A DNA stretch of 64,000 nucleotides from Halosimplex salinum (GCF_003730195.1 NZ_QWGG01000003.1:1-64000), one strand, 5' to 3'; positions 24,543 through 33,449 are shown, numbered from the stretch's first letter. Made by a program: numbers and translations. Notes: a model not told the origin generated them from the letters alone.

Positions 24543-25013
24543 CTACGCCCGCGGGTCGCGGTCGGGGCCCGGGTACTCGCCGTCCTCGACGGCCCCGTAC
24601 AGCGATTCCGGGTCGAACAGCGTCGCGAACGCCCGCGGCTGTTTGACGCTGGTCTCGACGCGCCCGCGGATCGCGGCGCCCGCCGCCGCGGACTGGAGTC
24701 CCTCCTCGAAGGTCAGGACGTGCATCGCGCCGCCGTGGAGCGCCGAGGCGAGCGCGGGGTGGTCGCCGTCGGGGTGGTCGACGGGGTCTCGAAGCGCCTC
24801 GACGCGCTCGCGCCAGTCCGCGGCGAGGTCGTCGTCCGCGAGTTCGGCGACCACCGCCTCGGCGTCGTCGAGGAGGGGCTCGCTGGCGACGAGCGTCACC
24901 CACGAATGAGCGCGGACGTGGTCGAGCGCGTCGCGAGCGGCCCCGCCGACGAGCAGGTCCGCGGCGAGCACGTCCGCGTCGGCGACCACCCGCGCTGGAC
25001 TCGCGTCCGTCAC
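24543..25013 (-). CDS. PIN-like domain protein
   Basis: A 156-residue protein whose pattern suits a PIN-like nuclease fold: an early strand with acidic residues (VVADADVLAADLL, about 9-21), a mid acidic segment (SEPLLDDAEAVV), a further Asp pair (HPDGDHPALASALHGG) and a late strand (MHVLTFEEGL). These are the places where PIN domains put their metal ligands. The start is GTG 25013, overlapping the stop codon of the upstream gene by 4 nt (GTGA), so the two are translationally coupled. An RNase is the first guess, not a demonstrated activity. Confidence 0.7.
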   Translation of the reverse strand: MTDASPARVVADADVLAADLLVGGAARDALDHVRAHSWVTLVASEPLLDDAEAVVAELADDDLAADWRERVEALRDPVDHPDGDHPALASALHGGAMHVLTFEEGLQSAAAGAAIRGRVETSVKQPRAFATLFDPESLYGAVEDGEYPGPDRDPRA

Positions 25014-25177
25014 GACTCCGCGCCTCCGTCGTCGGCCTCGTCGTCACCAGCGTCGCCGCTCGTCGCTCCGTCTCCGTCGCCGCCGTCGCCCGAGCGCCGC
25101 CGCGACACGGCCGTCTGAACGTCGTCGAGCGTCACGTCGTACTCGGCCGCCCGGTCGAACAGGTCGCCCCAGGACAT
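25010..25177 (-). CDS. Small acidic protein coupled to the PIN-like gene
   Basis: A 55-residue protein with a conserved-looking helical head (MSWGDLFDRAAEYDVTLDDVQ) and a low-complexity Gly/Asp/Ser tail. It overlaps the next gene by 4 nt. Size, order and overlap recall antitoxin-toxin pairs, with the small acidic protein in the antitoxin place, but the head matches no antitoxin family I know. A longer start within the same frame cannot be excluded. Confidence 0.65.
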   Translation of the reverse strand: MSWGDLFDRAAEYDVTLDDVQTAVSRRRSGDGGDGDGATSGDAGDDEADDGGAES

Positions 25178-25293
25178 GTCCGAACTGACGGCGCTAACGT
25201 GGGTAAAAGATGCGGGTCGACGCGACGCTGTCCATCGGTGGCGATTCGCGAAAACCGCAGGACCGCGGCGGCGTGTGCCGCTCGTCTGACGGG

Positions 25294-25420
25294 TTTTTAA
25301 ATAAACAGGTCGCCCACCGTCGCGTGGGCGCGCAGCGACGGCCTCGTTTCCCATCCTCCCCACCGCGCGCCCCGATTCCAAGACGCCCCGCGGTCGCGCT
25401 CACCGGTGCGACCGCGTTTT
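25294..25420 (+). other. Candidate small RNA unit: TATA box, hairpin, terminator hairpin
   Basis: Within a 264-bp gap, a TATA-like TTTTTAAATAAA (25294-25305) is followed by a hairpin CCGTCGC/GCGACGG (25317-25323 with 25335-25341) and then by a 9-bp stem CGCGGTCGC/GCGACCGCG (25389-25397 with 25408-25416) ending in four T. Both flanking genes lie on the minus strand, so a plus-strand product would be a separate RNA. The TATA box could serve the minus-strand gene at 25177 as well. The rest of the gap holds nothing I recognise. Confidence 0.3.
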
Positions 25421-25441
25421 CGAGACGGTTTGAACGCCCGG

Positions 25442-26110
25442 TCAGGCGGCGGCTTCCTCGCCGCGGAGGAACGCGCGGATCTCGGGGAGGTCTGCGGGCG
25501 CGGCCATCAGCGCCACGTTGTCCCCGGCCTCGATCTGCGTCTGCGGGAGCGGGATCTCCATCGGTTCGTCGATCCGCCCGTGCGCGTAGATGTGCGCCTC
25601 GCCCTGCAGGTCGACCTCGACGACCCGGCGGCCGACGAGCGGCGACCCCCCCGGGATGGTGACCGTCGCGACCGACAGCTCCTCGGTGAGGTCGGCGAGC
25701 ACGTTGAAGTCACCGCCCAGGAGCGCGGTCTTGGCGCCGGCGGCGCCCAGTCGCTCCGGGTAGATGATATCGTCGACGTCCTCGGCGTACTTCTCGTAGA
25801 TCTCCTGGCGGTAGTCCTCGTCGATGCGGAGCGCCGTCCGGAGTCCGTAGTGCTTCCCGAGCATGCACGCCGAGAAGTTGGTGTTCAGGTCGCCGGTCAG
25901 TGCGCCGACCGCGTCCGCGTCCCTGATGCCCGCTTTCTCCAGGACCGACTCCTCGCTGCCGTCCCCCTCGACGACGGTGAACCCCTCGGACTCGGCGCGC
26001 TCGACCTTCTTCGGGTCGTTGTCGACGATCACGAGGTCGTGACCCTCGCTCTGGAGGATCCGGGCCGTGCGCATCCCGACACGTCCGAATCCGACGATGA
26101 CGAACTTCAT
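25442..26110 (-). CDS. TrkA-family potassium uptake regulator
   Basis: A 222-residue cytoplasmic ring protein that gates Trk/Ktr-type K+ transporters in response to nucleotides. RCK-N (1 to about 130) has the Rossmann motif GFGRVGMRTA (7-16) and the NAD-selecting Asp at strand 2 (VIVDND). RCK-C (about 140-218) closes the protein. The membrane subunit is not adjacent. ATG 26110 begins exactly at the family start MKFVIVG. K+ control is important in salt-in haloarchaea. Confidence 0.92.
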   Translation of the reverse strand: MKFVIVGFGRVGMRTARILQSEGHDLVIVDNDPKKVERAESEGFTVVEGDGSEESVLEKAGIRDADAVGALTGDLNTNFSACMLGKHYGLRTALRIDEDYRQEIYEKYAEDVDDIIYPERLGAAGAKTALLGGDFNVLADLTEELSVATVTIPGGSPLVGRRVVEVDLQGEAHIYAHGRIDEPMEIPLPQTQIEAGDNVALMAAPADLPEIRAFLRGEEAAA

Positions 26111-26192
26111 ACAGTCCGTAGAGCGTCCGTCCTCAAAACTGTACTCCCGGCTGGCGTCTCCCGCCGTCCGCCGCACGCGCTCGCACCCGCGC

Positions 26193-27236
26193 TCAGTGGT
26201 CCCGGATCGACCCCTCGCTGACCGGCGTCTCCGTGACGGCCTCGACGTCGCGGTCGTCGCTATCGGCGCTCCCCCCGGCGTCGGGCCCGTCGGCCTCGAA
26301 CCGAGCGACGCCCACGCCAGCGATGGTCGCGAGCGTCACGACGACGACGGTCGAGACCACCGTGTTCGGAAGCGCGGCCGCGATAGACGCAAACGTCGGC
26401 GCGTCCGGGCCGGCGTTGGCGCTCGCGAGATACCACGTCACCGCTACCCAGGCGACTAGCAGTCCGCCCAGAGCGCCGGTCGCTATCGCGGCGACGAACC
26501 GGCGAGACGCCGCCGCCACCCCGGTCCAGCGGACCGCCAGCGCCCCCAGCGCGAGCCCGCCGCCGACGAGCGCCAGGTCGCCCGCGAGTTGGCCGGCCTG
26601 GAAGTACGTCGTCACGGTCGAACCGATGGTCCCGAACTGCGGAAGCCACGTCGGAACGCCGACGCTGTCGCCAGCGGCCATGGCGAGGTCACCCGCTGAG
26701 TCCAGCGCGTACCCGACCCCGGTGACGACGCTGGCGGCGAGTGCGAACGGGAGCAGTTCCCGCGTCGAAGGGGTTCGCTGGTCGCCCCCGCGGGCCGACG
26801 CGAGCGCGACGCCGGCGAGTGCACTGACGGTGAGGACGCCGGGGACCGCGACCAGCAGCGCCGCCACTACGAGCACGGACAGGAACGGACTCGAACCGGC
26901 CGACCCGCTCGCGACGACGACCCCCACGACCGTCAGGAGCAACGCCGTCGCACCGGCGGCGTAGACGACGCCGACGTACCGCAGGTACGTCCGACCGACG
27001 TCGTGGTGGCTCGCCTCCCGATATCCCAGTGCGAAGGCACCAGCGAGGACGGCGACGCGTCCGAGCGCGAGCGCCGTCTCACGGTAGGCCGTGGTCGTGA
27101 CGGCTGGCGGCCCGAGGCTCGGGAGCCACGCGGGGATCGACCCGTCTGTCAACGCGATCGACGGGAAGAACAGCGACGCGACGGCGAGGACTGTCAGGAC
27201 GGCCGGGAGGAGGACCGTGCGGACCGGGCGGCGCAT
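26193..27236 (-). CDS. Polytopic membrane protein of unknown function
   Basis: A 347-residue Ala/Val-rich membrane protein with about eight predicted helices (roughly 7-28, 53-72, 85-112, 118-146, 160-180, 218-238, 246-270, 290-310) and a hydrophilic acidic tail of about 35 residues. No transporter motif is recognised. It is downstream of nothing and upstream of trkA on the same strand (82 bp), but I would not infer a shared role from that alone. Confidence 0.75.
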   Translation of the reverse strand: MRRPVRTVLLPAVLTVLAVASLFFPSIALTDGSIPAWLPSLGPPAVTTTAYRETALALGRVAVLAGAFALGYREASHHDVGRTYLRYVGVVYAAGATALLLTVVGVVVASGSAGSSPFLSVLVVAALLVAVPGVLTVSALAGVALASARGGDQRTPSTRELLPFALAASVVTGVGYALDSAGDLAMAAGDSVGVPTWLPQFGTIGSTVTTYFQAGQLAGDLALVGGGLALGALAVRWTGVAAASRRFVAAIATGALGGLLVAWVAVTWYLASANAGPDAPTFASIAAALPNTVVSTVVVVTLATIAGVGVARFEADGPDAGGSADSDDRDVEAVTETPVSEGSIRDH

Positions 27237-27368
27237 AGCTACCGTTAGACCGACCGAGTGATAAAACGACGGTTCGTTCACAGGTTCCCGTGAGCCCCTT
27301 CTCGGGAGCGGTTCGGGCAGGTCGCCGCGTCCGTTGCACACAAGAACGACGGGGCCTATCGGTCACGT

Positions 27369-27566
27369 GTGAGCCGACAGATCACCGTCACCGGGATGAG
27401 TTGCGAGGGCTGTGAACAGTCCGTCGAGGACGCGCTCGAAGGCGTCTCGGGTGTCGAGGACGCGACGGCCGACCGCGAGTCCGAGACGGCGACCGTCGAG
27501 GGCGACGCCGACGAGGCGGCGCTGGTGCAGGCGGTCGAGGACGCCGGCTACGAGGCGTCGGCCTGA
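27369..27566 (+). CDS. Heavy-metal-associated (HMA) domain protein, CopZ-like
   Basis: A 65-residue single HMA domain with the metal-binding motif GMSCEGC (9-15), a beta-alpha-beta-beta-alpha-beta pattern and very acidic surface. Such proteins pass Cu(I) to P-type ATPases or regulators; no ATPase gene is adjacent. It starts with GTG 27369. Confidence 0.92.
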   Translation: MSRQITVTGMSCEGCEQSVEDALEGVSGVEDATADRESETATVEGDADEAALVQAVEDAGYEASA

Positions 27567-27605
27567 CGCCCGCGGGACGACTGCGGGAAAACGGAACCGT
27601 ACTGG

Positions 27606-28589
27606 TCAGTCGTTCAGCGCGATGGAGGCGAGCAGCGCCTCTAGCTGGATCCGCTCGTTCGCGCCGGCGGTGATCCGGTACTCGGTCTCGCCGATGCGGT
27701 CGAGCAGGCGGACCGCGGCCTCTTCCTCCAGGTCGAACTCCCACACCGAGCGGTGGAGCTGGTCGATCACGTCGCCGCCGGCGATGCCCTCCTCGGTCAG
27801 CAACCGGTCGAGCGTCGAGCGCGCGGCGGTGAAGTCGCCGTCCAGCGCCTCGACCACCATCTCCCGTATCTCCTCGGGACGGGCGGTCGAGGTGAGCGCG
27901 TAGACGGCCTCCTCGTCGACCACGTCGCCGGTCACCGAGGCGGCCTGCAGGGCGTTGATCGCCTTGCGCATGTCGCCGTCGGCGGCGTAGACGAGCGCGT
28001 CGATGCCCTCCTCGGTGAGTTCGATCCCCTCCTCGCTCGCGATGTGGCGCATCTCCTCGGCGACCGCCTCGTCCGAGAGCGGCGAGAAGCGGAAGACGGC
28101 ACACCGCGACTGGATCGGGTCGATGATCTGGCTGGAGTAGTTACACGAGAGGATGAAGCGGACGTTGTTCGAGAACTGCTCCATCGTCCGGCGGAGCGCC
28201 GACTGCGCGTCGCTCGTCAGCGCGTCGGCCTCGTCGAGGAAGATGATGCGGTAGTTGTACCCGCCGAAGGAGGTGCGCGCGAAGCTCTTGATGCGGTCGC
28301 GCACCACGTCGATCCCGCGCTCGTCGGAGGCGTTGAGTTCGAGGAAGTTCTCCCCCCAGTCGTCGCCGTAGAGCTCTCGCGCGATGGCCGTGGCCGAAGT
28401 GGTCTTCCCGATACCGGCCGGGCCGCTGAACAGCATGTGCGACAGGTCGTCGCGGTCGACGTAGCTCTGGAGGCGCTCGACGATGTCCTCCTGTCCGACG
28501 ATCTCGTCGAGTCGCTGGGGACGGTACTTCTCGATCCAGACTTCCTCCCGACCCGCCCGCGACCCGGACTCCGTGTCGGCCTCGCTCAT
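27606..28589 (-). CDS. rfcA: Replication factor C small subunit
   Basis: A 327-residue AAA+ subunit of the clamp loader that places PCNA on primed DNA. All motifs are intact: WIEKYRPQ at the N-terminus, Walker [10 protein letters not shown] (about 55-63), Walker [11 protein letters not shown] (about 118-127), sensor 1 LSCNYSSQ, arginine finger IQSRC (about 163-167), then the helical collar domain to the end. ATG 28589 was chosen for the acidic MSEADTE start. It is divergent from samp2, with 131 bp between them. Confidence 0.97.
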   Translation of the reverse strand: MSEADTESGSRAGREEVWIEKYRPQRLDEIVGQEDIVERLQSYVDRDDLSHMLFSGPAGIGKTTSATAIARELYGDDWGENFLELNASDERGIDVVRDRIKSFARTSFGGYNYRIIFLDEADALTSDAQSALRRTMEQFSNNVRFILSCNYSSQIIDPIQSRCAVFRFSPLSDEAVAEEMRHIASEEGIELTEEGIDALVYAADGDMRKAINALQAASVTGDVVDEEAVYALTSTARPEEIREMVVEALDGDFTAARSTLDRLLTEEGIAGGDVIDQLHRSVWEFDLEEEAAVRLLDRIGETEYRITAGANERIQLEALLASIALND

Positions 28590-28720
28590 GCCCGGACGGA
28601 GGCGACGGCCGTCCGTAAACCTACCGAGTGGCGACCGACTCGCGCCCCGGACGCGGCGTGGGGCCACCGCCGAACGTCCCGTGACGACACGCTCAAGCCC
28701 GCCCGTCCCGATCTCCGGGT

Positions 28721-28921
28721 ATGCGCGTCACGGTCGCCGTCGCCGGTGAGGACACACGCGAAGTCGAGGTCGAGGAGGGGGCCACCTACGCCGACCTGCT
28801 CGACCCGCTTCCGTACAGCACCCACGAGGTGTCGGTGCTCGTCGACGGCCGCCCCGTCCCCGAGGACGCCCCCGTCGAGACCGAAGAAGTGGAAGTGCTG
28901 CGGCTGGTGAAGGGCGGATGA
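28721..28921 (+). CDS. samp2: Ubiquitin-like small archaeal modifier protein SAMP2
   Basis: A 66-residue beta-grasp protein ending in the diglycine KGG needed for activation by the E1-like UbaA. The residues around [12 protein letters not shown] and VLRLVKGG match Haloferax volcanii SAMP2 closely. In Haloferax this protein serves both in isopeptide conjugation to proteins and as sulfur carrier for tRNA thiolation. No further SAMP-pathway gene is adjacent. Confidence 0.93.
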   Translation: MRVTVAVAGEDTREVEVEEGATYADLLDPLPYSTHEVSVLVDGRPVPEDAPVETEEVEVLRLVKGG

Positions 28922-29012
28922 GTCGGTCCGTCCCGCGCGGTCCCGTGAGTCCGCGCCAGCGAGTCGCCCGGTACGACCACGTTTTTGACGTGTGGCCCGC
29001 AATCCAGAGGCG

Positions 29013-29507
29013 ATGAGTGGCTCACAGCCCGCGCCGGAGTTCGAGTTACCCAACGTCGGGCCGGGGCCGGACCCGTGTTCGCTGGCGACGCTCGCCGACA
29101 GGGAGTCGTTCGTCGTCCTCTTCTTCCACCACGACGACGACTGCCCGGAGTGTCGCTCGCAGGCCAAACGCGCGGGCGAGCGGTTCTCGGCTCTCCGAGC
29201 CCGCGACGCCGTCGCCGTCTCCGTCCTCCCGGCGGCCCGCGAGCGCGTCGAGGAGTGGCAGGAGCGCTTCGAGTTGCCCCACCCACTCCTCGTCGACCCC
29301 GACGCGACCGCCGGCGGCGACTACGGCCAGCCCGCGCGACTCACGTTCCTCGAAGAACTCCCGATATTCGGCCGCCTCCCCGCGGTTGCCATCGTCGACG
29401 CGCGCGGGCCCGACCCGGAAGTCGCCTGGACCTACCGCGGCAAGTCGACGTGGGACCACCCCTCGATGACGACCGTCCTCGACGCGCTCGACGGGGTCGC
29501 GGAGTGA
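29013..29507 (+). CDS. Peroxiredoxin-like redoxin (AhpC/TSA family), copy 1
   Basis: A 164-residue thioredoxin-fold protein with a CPEC pair (about 43-46) after the strand FVVLFFHHDDD, in the place of the peroxidatic Cys, and a conserved cis-Pro region (FGRLPAVAIVDARG). The CxxC arrangement is like that of BCP/redoxin relatives that reduce peroxides or disulfides. It shares its whole layout with the protein at 30028, so the two arose by duplication. A GNAT gene follows after 13 bp. Confidence 0.85.
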   Translation: MSGSQPAPEFELPNVGPGPDPCSLATLADRESFVVLFFHHDDDCPECRSQAKRAGERFSALRARDAVAVSVLPAARERVEEWQERFELPHPLLVDPDATAGGDYGQPARLTFLEELPIFGRLPAVAIVDARGPDPEVAWTYRGKSTWDHPSMTTVLDALDGVAE

Positions 29508-29520
29508 CTGGGCGAGAGCG

Positions 29521-29958
29521 ATGCCCCACGACGTGACCGTTCGCCCGGCGACGGGCGAGGACCTGACGGGGATTCTCGGCGTGCTCGACGCCGGCGCGCT
29601 CGCGACGGACGCCGACCGCGTCCGCGCGAGCATCGACCGCGGCGACGCGTTCGTCGCGGTTCGGAGCGATGCCGACGGCGAGCCAGCCACGATCCTCGGC
29701 GCACTGGTCCTCGTGGATGCCGCCGGAGCGGAGCGCTCCGACGGCACCGCCGAGATCGACGCCGTCGCCGTCCGACGAGGGCGGCGCGGACAGGGGATCG
29801 GGCGAGCGCTCGTCCGGGCGGCCGGCGAGCGATACGACCGACTCGTCGCCGAGTTCGACGCGGGCGTGCGACCGTTCTACGAGAACCTGGGGTTCACCGT
29901 GCGGGCCGTCGACGGCGAGGAGCGGTTCCGCGGCTCCATAGACTGCGAGGAGCGGTGA
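29521..29958 (+). CDS. GNAT-family N-acetyltransferase
   Basis: A 145-residue single GNAT domain. The acetyl-CoA pyrophosphate-binding loop is RRGRRGQGIGRAL (about 84-96), and the usual C-terminal VRPFYENLGF strand-helix is present (about 116-125). The acceptor cannot be predicted. It lies between two paralogous redoxin genes on the same strand, 13 bp after the first, so it is probably cotranscribed with it. Confidence 0.88.
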   Translation: MPHDVTVRPATGEDLTGILGVLDAGALATDADRVRASIDRGDAFVAVRSDADGEPATILGALVLVDAAGAERSDGTAEIDAVAVRRGRRGQGIGRALVRAAGERYDRLVAEFDAGVRPFYENLGFTVRAVDGEERFRGSIDCEER

Positions 29959-30027
29959 CAGCGGGCGCCGCCAGTTCGCTGGACCGAGAGCGAGCGTTCA
30001 TGACCTTCGAGACGAAACCAGCGGTCG

Positions 30028-30522
30028 ATGAGTCATCCGCTCGCTGCCCCGGAGTTCCTGCTCGCGAACGCCGGATCGGGGCCGGACCCGTGTTCGCTCG
30101 CGGCGCTCGGGGACGCCGACTTCGTCGTCCTCGTCTTCCTCCGGGACTTCCACTGCGACTGGTGTCGCAAGCAGGTGCGGACGCTGACCGACCGGGACGA
30201 GGATTTCCGGGCGCGGAACGCGGCCGTCGCGGCGGTCCTCCCCGAACCCGCCGAGCGCGCCCGCCAGTGGGTCGACAGGTACGACCCGCCGTTCCCGCTG
30301 CTCACCGACCCGGACGGGACGGTCTGTGACGCCTACGACCAGCCGAGACAGCTCGCCGGGCTCGGGACCGCGAACGACTTCCTCGGCCGCCTCCCCGCGA
30401 TGTTCGTCCTCGACGTGCGCGGCGACGAGCCGCGGTTCGCCTGGGCGCACAGGGGCGACTCGCCGCGGGACCGACCCGACGCGGACGAGGTGTGCGCGAA
30501 ACTCGACGCGCTCCGCGGCTGA
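30028..30522 (+). CDS. Peroxiredoxin-like redoxin (AhpC/TSA family), copy 2
   Basis: A 164-residue paralogue of the protein at 29013, with CDWC (about 44-47) in the active-site position and the matching LGRLPAMFVLDVRGDEP segment. Shared start pattern (APEF.L.N.G.GPDPCSLA) confirms recent common origin. The active-site neighbours differ (DW against PE), which suggests different partners or substrates. Confidence 0.85.
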   Translation: MSHPLAAPEFLLANAGSGPDPCSLAALGDADFVVLVFLRDFHCDWCRKQVRTLTDRDEDFRARNAAVAAVLPEPAERARQWVDRYDPPFPLLTDPDGTVCDAYDQPRQLAGLGTANDFLGRLPAMFVLDVRGDEPRFAWAHRGDSPRDRPDADEVCAKLDALRG

Positions 30523-30550
30523 CCGGGACCGCGAGAACTGCCGACTCGGC

Positions 30551-31981
30551 CTAGACGAGCGGCTCGACCAGCCCGCGCCCGGCGTCGAGCAGTTCGTCCG
30601 CCCGCTCCTGCGAGCCCGCTTCGGCGTAGACGCGGAGTTTCGGCTCCGTGCCGCTGGGCCGCATCAGGAGCCAGGTGCCGTCGGCGAGGAACACTTTGAA
30701 CCCGTCGACGGTGGAGACGGACTCGACGGCCGACCCGGCGAGTTCGTCGGGTAGCGCGTCCTCCAGATCCGCGAGGACGGCGTCCTTGCGGTCGTCCGGG
30801 CAGTCGACGCTGACGCGGTCCTGTACGATGTCGCCGTGGCGGTCGAGCAGGGCGGCGACGCGCTCGTCGTAGCCGGTGTCGGCCGCGATGGCCGCTGCGA
30901 GGAGCGCGACGGCGACGCCGTCCTTGTTCCTGACGTGCGCGGTCAGGCCGAACCCGCCGCTCTCCTCGCCGCCCACCAGCGCGTCGTGCTCGCCCATCGC
31001 CTCGGCGACCCACTTGAACCCGACCGCCGTCTCGTGGACGGCCGCCCCGTGGGCCTCGGCGACGCGGTCGACGATACTGCTCGTCGAGACCGTCCGAACC
31101 ACGTCGTCGCTGGTCACTTCGTCGGCCGACCAGAACTCGCCGTCGAGCAGCGCGTCGTAGGTCGCGGCGAAGAAGAGGTTCGGGTCGAGGACGCCCCGCC
31201 CGGACGTGACGACGGCCACCCGGTCGGCGTCGCCGTCGTTCGCGACACCGAGGTCGGCGTCGGTCTCGGCGACGCGGTCTGCGAGCGGTCCGAGGCGTTC
31301 GCCGGAGGGTTCGGGTGACTCGCCGCCGAACTCGGGGTCGCGGTCACAGCGGCGCCGCTCCACGTCGGCGCCGGCGCCTTCGAGGATGGCGTCGGTCACG
31401 CCGCGGCCGCTCCCGTGCATCGCGTCGTAGACGACAGAGACCCCGGAGAGGTCGGCGTCGACGGCGTCGACGACGTGGTCGGTGTAGGGACTCACGAGGT
31501 CCGTCTCCTCGACGGTCCCCCACTCGTCCTCGGGGAGCGGGTCGGGTTCGGCGAGACGGTCGGCCAGCGCGTCGGTCACCTCGGGGAGGGCGGGGGCGCC
31601 GCCGGCGGGGATGAACTTCACGCCGTTGTACTCGGGGGGGTTGTGCGAGGCGGTGATCATCAGCCCGCCGGCGAGGCCGCGCTCGCGGACCGTCCAGGCG
31701 ACGACCGGCGTCGGCAGGTCGCGTTCGGGGACGAGCACGTTGAAGCCGTTGGCGGCGAACACGCGGGCGAGTTCCTCGGCGAACTCCGGGGAGGTGTCGC
31801 GAGCGTCGTAGCCGACCGCGACCGTCGGCGTCTCGCCGCCGGTGGACTCGTCCGCTCGCTCCTCGCGCAGGTAGGTCGCGACGGCCTGGCCGACCATGCG
31901 CACGCGCGGGGTCGTGAAGGTGTCCAGCGTGGCCCGCCAGCCGTCGGTGCCGAACTCGATGGCGTCGGCGTCTGCTGTCAT
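30551..31981 (-). CDS. Phosphoglucomutase/phosphomannomutase
   Basis: A 476-residue alpha-D-phosphohexomutase interconverting hexose 1- and 6-phosphates. Signature loops: phosphoserine TASHNPPEYNG (about 105-115), metal-binding DGDADRV (about 246-252), sugar-binding GGEESGG (about 337-343) and phosphate-binding RPSGTEPK (about 440-447). The GEESGG loop favours glucose/mannose phosphates over glucosamine. ATG 31981 gives the standard start. The window also has a GlmM-like paralogue at 35511. Confidence 0.94.
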   Translation of the reverse strand: MTADADAIEFGTDGWRATLDTFTTPRVRMVGQAVATYLREERADESTGGETPTVAVGYDARDTSPEFAEELARVFAANGFNVLVPERDLPTPVVAWTVRERGLAGGLMITASHNPPEYNGVKFIPAGGAPALPEVTDALADRLAEPDPLPEDEWGTVEETDLVSPYTDHVVDAVDADLSGVSVVYDAMHGSGRGVTDAILEGAGADVERRRCDRDPEFGGESPEPSGERLGPLADRVAETDADLGVANDGDADRVAVVTSGRGVLDPNLFFAATYDALLDGEFWSADEVTSDDVVRTVSTSSIVDRVAEAHGAAVHETAVGFKWVAEAMGEHDALVGGEESGGFGLTAHVRNKDGVAVALLAAAIAADTGYDERVAALLDRHGDIVQDRVSVDCPDDRKDAVLADLEDALPDELAGSAVESVSTVDGFKVFLADGTWLLMRPSGTEPKLRVYAEAGSQERADELLDAGRGLVEPLV

Positions 31982-32065
31982 GTCCGAAGGCACCGCCGCC
32001 GAGCGGAAAAAGGTGTGTGCGTGGTGTGCTACCACGGTTTTTCGCGGGGCGAGGCGGCCCGTCGC

Positions 32066-32389
32066 TCACCGCACGTCGTCGGCCAGGAGCGACGCGGGGA
32101 GTTCGAGCGACGCGGGCACGCCGCCGTCGGCGAGGAGCCGTTCTTTCTCCGGCCGCGAGCGCTGTTTGATCGCGTACTCGCGGGACATCGCTGCCGACTG
32201 CGAGTCGAACCCCTCGACGTGGACGAGTTCCACGGGCGTGCGCCCGCGGGTGTACTTGGCGCCGTCGCCGGCGTCGTGTTCGCGGACGCGGCGCTCGACG
32301 TCCGTGGTGTAGCCGGTGTAGAACGTGCCGTCGCCACACCGCAGGACGTACACGAAGTAGTCGGGGTCCTGGGTCCGCAGGTCGGTCAT
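32066..32389 (-). CDS. GIY-YIG nuclease domain protein
   Basis: A 107-residue minimal GIY-YIG (UPF0213/YhbQ-type) protein. The two halves of the motif are FVYVLRCGDGTFYTGYT (VYV about 12-14, TGY about 24-26), followed by Arg in VERRVREH, YTRGRTPVELV and Glu in SREYAIK. Such stand-alone proteins are found widely, with DNA-cleaving ability shown for some. It sits between the mutase and a small zinc protein, all on the minus strand. Confidence 0.92.
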   Translation of the reverse strand: MTDLRTQDPDYFVYVLRCGDGTFYTGYTTDVERRVREHDAGDGAKYTRGRTPVELVHVEGFDSQSAAMSREYAIKQRSRPEKERLLADGGVPASLELPASLLADDVR

Positions 32390-32404
32390 CGGGCTGTACG
32401 GGGA

Positions 32405-32554
32405 CTACGCTTCGGGAGCGCGCTCTCTCGCGACTTCGGCGATGCCCGCGTTCGCCGAGCAGCTGGGACAGGCGTGAACCTGCCCGGTCTCGTCGGCGAA
32501 GACGCGAGCGAACTGGTCGGAGACGTGCGCGCTGCAGTGGTCACAGGTTGGCAT
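32405..32554 (-). CDS. Small two-knuckle zinc protein
   Basis: A 49-residue protein with CDHC (4-7) and CPSC (29-32) and the middle VSDQFARVFADETGQVHA. It is clearly related to the 52-residue protein at 36948 (shared ARVF between the knuckles). These belong to a haloarchaeal micro-protein family (I believe DUF7563) of unknown role. It is too short for an enzyme; a regulator or RNA-binding protein is likely. Confidence 0.8.
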   Translation of the reverse strand: MPTCDHCSAHVSDQFARVFADETGQVHACPSCSANAGIAEVARERAPEA

Positions 32555-32678
32555 TCGTTTGGTCCGGCTGTCAACCGGTACCAGCCCCTTCGAATGCCCC
32601 GGATATAACGAGTGTACCAACGCTGTTTGGTGTCACCCGTGTAACCGGGACAGGAGCGCCAGCGCGGGCGTCTAGCGG

Positions 32679-33449
32679 TCACCGTTCGGCCCTCGCGTCG
32701 TCGATCCGACGGGCGATCAGCCCGGCCTGTGCACCGGCGGTGAAGCCGGCGTCGACGTTGACGACCGACAGCGCGGTACAGGACTGGAGCATCCCCGAGA
32801 GGGCCGCCTCGCCCTCGCCCGCGTGGCCGTAGCCCGTCGACACCGGGAGACCGACGATCGGCACGTCGACGAGCCCGGCGAGGACGGTCGGGAGCGCTCC
32901 CTCTCGACCGGCGGCGACGACGAGCACGTCCTGCTCGCGGAGGGTCTCGAGCGAATCCACCACGCGCGCGAGCGAGGCCACGCCCACGTCGTCGACGCGC
33001 TCGACGGTCGCGCCCATCTCCCGGGCGATGGCCGCCGCCTCCCCCGCCGGAATCGCGTCGGAGGTACCCGCCGTCACGACGCCGACGCTGGCATCGAGGG
33101 AGGGCCGTTCGAACTCGGGCGTCGTCGCCACGACGACGCCCGACCGGTCGTCGGCGTCGACGGTCGTCTCGGGGTGCTCCGTCGAGAGCACGTCGCGGAC
33201 GGCCTCGGCGACCGCCTCGTCGGCACGCGTCACGATCGCTCGACCAGTGGTCTCGACCGACGTCGACGCCAGCGCGGCGACCTCCGCCGGGGTCTTGCCG
33301 GTCGCCAGCACCGCCTCGGGGACGCCGCTCCGGGTGGTCCGCGCGGCGTCGAACCGACCGGCCTCCCCGGTCGCGTAGCCCGCGAGTTCAGCTTCCGCCG
33401 CCGCGGGGGAGAGTTCCCCCGCCGCGACCGCTTCGAGTAGTTCGCGCAT
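32679..33449 (-). CDS. larB: LarB-like protein (nickel pincer cofactor synthesis)
   Basis: A 256-residue protein of the LarB/AIR-carboxylase-like family. LarB carboxylates and hydrolyses nicotinic acid adenine dinucleotide to start the nickel pincer cofactor of lactate racemase. The C-terminal two thirds has the PurE-like core: VVTAGTSDAIPAGEAA (about 124-139), VLVVAAGREGALP, VPIVGLPVSTGYG and the closing SVVNVDAGF. The N-terminal third (about 1-95) is the helical part special to LarB. LarC and LarE genes are not in the window. Confidence 0.9.
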   Translation of the reverse strand: MRELLEAVAAGELSPAAAEAELAGYATGEAGRFDAARTTRSGVPEAVLATGKTPAEVAALASTSVETTGRAIVTRADEAVAEAVRDVLSTEHPETTVDADDRSGVVVATTPEFERPSLDASVGVVTAGTSDAIPAGEAAAIAREMGATVERVDDVGVASLARVVDSLETLREQDVLVVAAGREGALPTVLAGLVDVPIVGLPVSTGYGHAGEGEAALSGMLQSCTALSVVNVDAGFTAGAQAGLIARRIDDARAER

